Shown: one piece after another, positions 61,701 through 64,000 of the stretch
Numbering within the stretch: position 1 is the stretch's first letter
Layout: each line of letters starts with the position of its first letter
From: CAZUCE01 sp964619265
GTDB taxonomy: Bacteria; Planctomycetota; UBA1135; GCA-002686595
Length of the DNA: 64,000 bases
Reading direction: 5' to 3'
Assembly: GCA_964619265.1 (NCBI GenBank)
Contig: CAZUCE010000003.1
Coordinates: 124,001-188,000, forward strand
Notes under the pieces: generated by a model
The model's database searches: none
Seen by the model: only the letters and a program-made list of their open reading frames with translations
What the model was told of the DNA's origin: nothing
Program-made: the position numbers and the translations under genes

Positions 61701-63754
61701 GCTCGAGCGGGGGTCGCTGGTCGACCTCGCTTTCCTTGGTCAGCCTCGCGGGCCCCCCGTCGATCAGCGTGCTCGCGCCGGCCGGAGATCGGTCACCGGC
61801 TCTGGTGCCCGGCAAGCTCCTGGTGCGCGACGAAGAACGGCTCGCGCTGGAAGTGGTTCGCCGCTCCGCCGGGCCGCTGATCGTGGAAATCCTCGTCACA
61901 GATCCAGAGGGCGGTGAGCTCGAGCAAGTTCGCTTCGAGGGCCTGCTCGACGAGTCGGTCGAACGAGCAGCCGTGGGAATCGAGCTTCCCGGAGACGGCC
62001 GCTTCGGCGTGCAAATCACGGCACGTCGCGCGCTACCCGGGGATCGCGGACTTGGGCCGCCTGGAGATCCCCTCGTCGTCGCGATTGCGATCGACCAGAA
62101 CTCCCCTGAGTTTGTGCTTCGTGGCCTGGAATCGGGCCGCGTTTTCGGTCCACTCGACGCCCCCCATCTGGACCTGATCGCAGAGCTGGTCGACGAAGCC
62201 CCCGGAAGCAGCGCGGTGGAGCTCGAATGGAAACTGAACCGGACAGGAGAGCAGGAACAAGCACCGGGCCAAAAGACGTTGGGCCTGCGCGATGCGGAAA
62301 CCCATGGGCGGGAAGTGCTCTCCGCCGCGGGTGGTGAGTGGCGCCTTCCGCTTCCGTTCGGTCCGGGGCAACCGGATCGTGATGGACCCTGGCAACTCAC
62401 GGCGCGAGCGGTGGACGCTGCTGGCCACGCGAGCGAGCCTCTCGAAATTCCGTTTGTCGTCGCGGTTCGCGGCCCGCAGCTCGATTGGATTCATCCGCGC
62501 GGTACTTCAACCTGGCAGGCTGACCCCGAAAGCCTGGAATTCGACGTGAGGCTCTCGGCGACCGACCCCAACGGAGTCGAGAAGCTGGTGGTCGAAGTCT
62601 TCGACCCTGAGACCCCTGGGCGCGCGGTCGTCGGCGAAATGACCCGCCGCTCCGGAGACGAATACGAAACGCGCCTTGAGCTCCTGCCCGAGTGGAGCGG
62701 ACAGGAGGTACAGGTCAGCGTGCGAGGAACCGACCGAGCCGGAGCCGACACCGAACGGCGACTCGAATCGGTGCGACTCGGCATCGTCATCACGCCGCGA
62801 CCGTCGCGAATCGAACGCCTGGCCGGCGCCCGGGTCCCAGCCATGCGGCTCGTGGAAGGCAACCGGGATTCGTACGTGTTCGGAGGCCGCGAGGACGATC
62901 GTGAGAATGCGGCGTTCCGGCTCGCTGGGCTCGAACCGTTCAATCTCGACCCGCGCCGCAGCCTTCCGCGCGGCTGGCGGATCGGCTACTCGGCCGGCGC
63001 CATCGAGGACTTCCTGCTCGACGAAACCGAGGTCACGCGCGAACAGTTCGCACGCTTCGTAGCCGCCGGCGAAGACGGCTACGGTCGCGCCGAGCTGTGG
63101 CCCACCGGATCGATTCCCGATGAGGTCCGCCGGCGCGCCTTGATCCTCGAACTGAGCGCCGGCAATCCCAAGCTTCCGATGACCGAGGTCAACTGGGACG
63201 AAGCTGCTGCCTACGCAGCGTGGGTCGGCAAGCGGCTTCCGTCCTGGGTGGAATGGGAGTTTGCGGCTCGCGGAGAGGGATACCGCCCCTACCCGGCGTA
63301 CGACGAGCGCGAACCGCTAGCCTCCGGCGACCTAGCCAAGAGTCTGCACGCTGGATTCGCCATGGGCGAGTCTCCGAACCGCCCGCGGCCTGCGGCGAGC
63401 CCCATGGATCGCAGCCCCGAATCGGGCATCCTGGGTCTGTCCGGCAACGTTTCCGAATGGACCGCAACCCCCGCATGGTTCGGCTCGGCCGGCGATCTCG
63501 AGACGCCAGCGGCCCATGCTCGAGCCCACGCCTCCGAGCTCCTGGATCCCTTCGGCCATGCCAGCCTGGCCGCCTCCGGCGAGTTTTGGGCCGCCGGCGG
63601 AGACTTCAGTTCGCCGACCCTGGACTTTTCCACTGCCCAGGCCTGGCCCCGGGGCCATCGTTCCGCGAGCCGGGGCTTCCGCTGCGCCCTGTCGATCTCC
63701 GAGTATCGTGATCGCGAACTATCCGGCTCCGCCCCCCTCGGCGCCGGCAAGTGA
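58754..63754 (+). CDS. kinase-like / transmembrane / SUMF1 (formylglycine-generating) fusion
   Basis: A 1,666-residue protein. Residues 1-200 are a helical N-terminal domain; 200-310 a Pro/Ser/Ala-rich linker; about 315-620 a Ser/Thr-kinase-like domain that starts LLARRYRVIGSGRHTPLGR. Several catalytic residues are changed: the HRDLKPxN loop reads HLDLTPDAI, DFG reads DLG, and the beta-3 Lys is absent (DLELEWI), so this is a pseudokinase. A helix near 638-655 (AAAVLAVAGLVGGLAW) crosses the membrane; then about 700 residues of beta-rich periplasmic domains; and from about 1,410 a SUMF1/FGE-type domain: FLLDETEVTREQFARFVAAG, MTEVNWDEAAAYAAWVGKRLPSWVEWEFAARG, GLSGNVSEWTATPAW and SRGFRCAL. Such kinase-SUMF1 fusions are common in planctomycetes. 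ATG at 58754 or at 58775. The stop overlaps or abuts the next gene. Confidence 0.88.
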   Translation: MVPPVSPMALSEPLARRLEPLLLEHLRSSAGAAGIGPSWAQIEHRERQTREALVAVLRDPAPSERERELLAEIRAGRAPLESILAQRVREAMEAAAEALGAGEFELPGILAQVEIPHRGLDHAGLSALAQEASTASDRPILALLDPAAAEALSFQLQTLDETFIGLPDHLSVIELGDGWAGELWRLVDGLDRHLPPAPSPKPDPPVPTASSSRAPIEFGPALGRSEPHEEADDSAGPSETIRIPAASRPARPPAPSPAPSSSPAPAGNREPKKPTERPRGRSPFTSGSAPAETASPAAGSGAASSSGLSSRAPKPGVLLARRYRVIGSGRHTPLGRRFSARDELDSQRDLELEWIGPDSLSSGAISRAALALFCERRCELDHPHINPWLACGDDPSRGFWFVREARSGRTLGDLIAEEGPLEPRVVAQLVADLAGGLDAAEELGLPHLDLTPDAITVEGKLGTRSARVQIHDLGLATMIGSTPAPSDVRVDDPRTLDFWAEGRTGNERLSLTPAFAAPERVARALGRTLNTNEERADQFSLGLIALLCLEGEWPSQPGAPLAARLEGVDVSEDGARRGPRGKLGRGLFALVARLLAFDSGDRFESWQAVSESFAPLSGRSAARAPLSLAGKAAAVLAVAGLVGGLAWRERSIAAEDAVLAARRHFVGPARPRIEWDASELRAWLGSNTPQIRTPLALESPGGDPLRGWKIRWEEETLVLDAPLQWPEGLDQTDAQLVSAQTGSPLGLPFSLVWVGPSSWQLNEVELAGHALPEAGTRVEWAPDLELSFAIEGPACDLIPQAWLTSGDRRTALESSAAASGSAADERREFRTRLGEFLDQAEAPGERFEGELLVRDVAGREVRRALRLEFETGVLAPAEEPRLVTRVGREFESLPSLGDGPAGKGEFLFDPERRLGLEFQLEDPAELAWTLTTDDGRRITGQQTVQPGEPVMLEGLRELRSKPFALANLDLELSDKDLVLRPPGSSGGRWSTSLSLVSLAGPPSISVLAPAGDRSPALVPGKLLVRDEERLALEVVRRSAGPLIVEILVTDPEGGELEQVRFEGLLDESVERAAVGIELPGDGRFGVQITARRALPGDRGLGPPGDPLVVAIAIDQNSPEFVLRGLESGRVFGPLDAPHLDLIAELVDEAPGSSAVELEWKLNRTGEQEQAPGQKTLGLRDAETHGREVLSAAGGEWRLPLPFGPGQPDRDGPWQLTARAVDAAGHASEPLEIPFVVAVRGPQLDWIHPRGTSTWQADPESLEFDVRLSATDPNGVEKLVVEVFDPETPGRAVVGEMTRRSGDEYETRLELLPEWSGQEVQVSVRGTDRAGADTERRLESVRLGIVITPRPSRIERLAGARVPAMRLVEGNRDSYVFGGREDDRENAAFRLAGLEPFNLDPRRSLPRGWRIGYSAGAIEDFLLDETEVTREQFARFVAAGEDGYGRAELWPTGSIPDEVRRRALILELSAGNPKLPMTEVNWDEAAAYAAWVGKRLPSWVEWEFAARGEGYRPYPAYDEREPLASGDLAKSLHAGFAMGESPNRPRPAASPMDRSPESGILGLSGNVSEWTATPAWFGSAGDLETPAAHARAHASELLDPFGHASLAASGEFWAAGGDFSSPTLDFSTAQAWPRGHRSASRGFRCALSISEYRDRELSGSAPLGAGK

Positions 63755-63768
63755 CCACTCCAAACCCG

Positions 63769-64000
63769 ATGATCACACTGCGCTTGCGTCCCTTCCGAAG
63801 AATCCGCCCAACGGCCGCGGCCCAGCTCCTGCTCGGCCCGGCGCTCCTCGGATCCCTGCTGACCGGCTGCCGGTCCGCGCCCAAGGAGGAAGCCGCTCCC
63901 CTCGCGCGTCTACCGTTCCACATCGCGGTGCTGCCCGCGGAACGTATCGATATTCCGCTCGGCGAGTTCCCCGAGGGGGCCGAGCCGACGGACATGCAGC
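63769..64000 (+). CDS. lipoprotein, N-terminal part only (window edge)
   Basis: A frame of 77 codons from an ATG at 63769 that runs off the right edge. A basic start (RLRPFRRIR) leads into LLLGPALLGSLLTGC, a lipoprotein signal, then HIAVLPAERIDIPLGEF, a beta-strand-like opening seen in CsgG- and LpoB-like lipoproteins among others. A GTG at 63751, overlapping the stop of the kinase-like fusion (GTGA), is an alternative start in the same frame and would couple the two genes. The function cannot be told. Confidence 0.55.
   Translation, partial: MITLRLRPFRRIRPTAAAQLLLGPALLGSLLTGCRSAPKEEAAPLARLPFHIAVLPAERIDIPLGEFPEGAEPTDMQ

Noticed and set aside
60943..62400. 485-codon minus-strand frame within the kinase-like fusion
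   Set aside because: Ser/Arg/Pro-rich composition, antisense to a continuous real gene.

Overview
The window is high-GC, gene-dense bacterial chromosome. It encodes many lipoproteins and secreted proteins, a long FG-GAP repeat lipoprotein, a kinase-like/TM/SUMF1 fusion, DUF3299-type proteins, a ZrgA-like metal operon, and L28/L33 ribosomal proteins. GTG and TTG starts are frequent and clear Shine-Dalgarno sequences are rare. Together this suggests a free-living, probably aquatic, Planctomycetota-like bacterium; that placement is inference from gene content. I see no rRNA, tRNA, CRISPR array, prophage or insertion sequence.

Layout. 0-8 kb: the cut-off start of a membrane protein, a PLP aminotransferase, a LuxR-type regulator with a degenerate receiver, a delta-9 fatty-acid desaturase, a secreted protein of unknown role, a Rieske ferredoxin and an alkaline-phosphatase-superfamily enzyme. 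8-12 kb: a 55-bp-arm inverted repeat, a decayed GNAT gene, a salicylyl/aminobenzoyl-CoA monooxygenase-reductase fusion and a SMUG1-type uracil-DNA glycosylase. 12-17 kb: a minus-strand set for polysaccharide export (Wza-like, Wzz-like, BY-kinase-like) followed by a zinc metallopeptidase and an ATP-grasp ligase. 17-24 kb: a nine-gene minus-strand operon (ABC ATPase, ABC permease, His-rich lipoprotein, four DUF3299-like proteins, HEAT-like protein, nitroreductase), nearly all joined by 4-7 bp overlaps. It looks like a periplasmic metal-handling or transport system related to the ZrgABCDE zinc system of Vibrio but with an expanded DUF3299 set. Divergent from it are two hybrid sensor histidine kinases (24-28 kb).

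28-36 kb: a kelch-type secreted protein, an outer-membrane-barrel-like protein, a PLD-family lipoprotein, a membrane protein, a radical SAM enzyme with a TPR protein, and a lipoprotein. 36-39 kb: two tandem paralogues of an unrecognised membrane-anchored family. 39-47 kb: an aminotransferase, an EamA transporter, a membrane protein beside an OPT-family transporter, and a large secreted hydrolase. 47-53 kb: a UvrD/PcrA helicase, a NagB-like protein with altered active site and a PTP-like lipoprotein; then an esterase, a TetR regulator divergent from an AhpD/CMD protein, and a papain-like peptidase. 53-64 kb: rpmB-rpmG ending in a perfect 65-bp-arm inverted repeat, the FG-GAP lipoprotein, the 1,666-residue kinase-like/SUMF1 fusion and the start of another lipoprotein gene.

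Themes: (1) tightly coupled envelope and metal genes; (2) catalytic folds with lost key residues (receiver, BY-kinase, NagB, Ser/Thr kinase); (3) very long terminator-like palindromes whose arm includes the last codons of the upstream gene.
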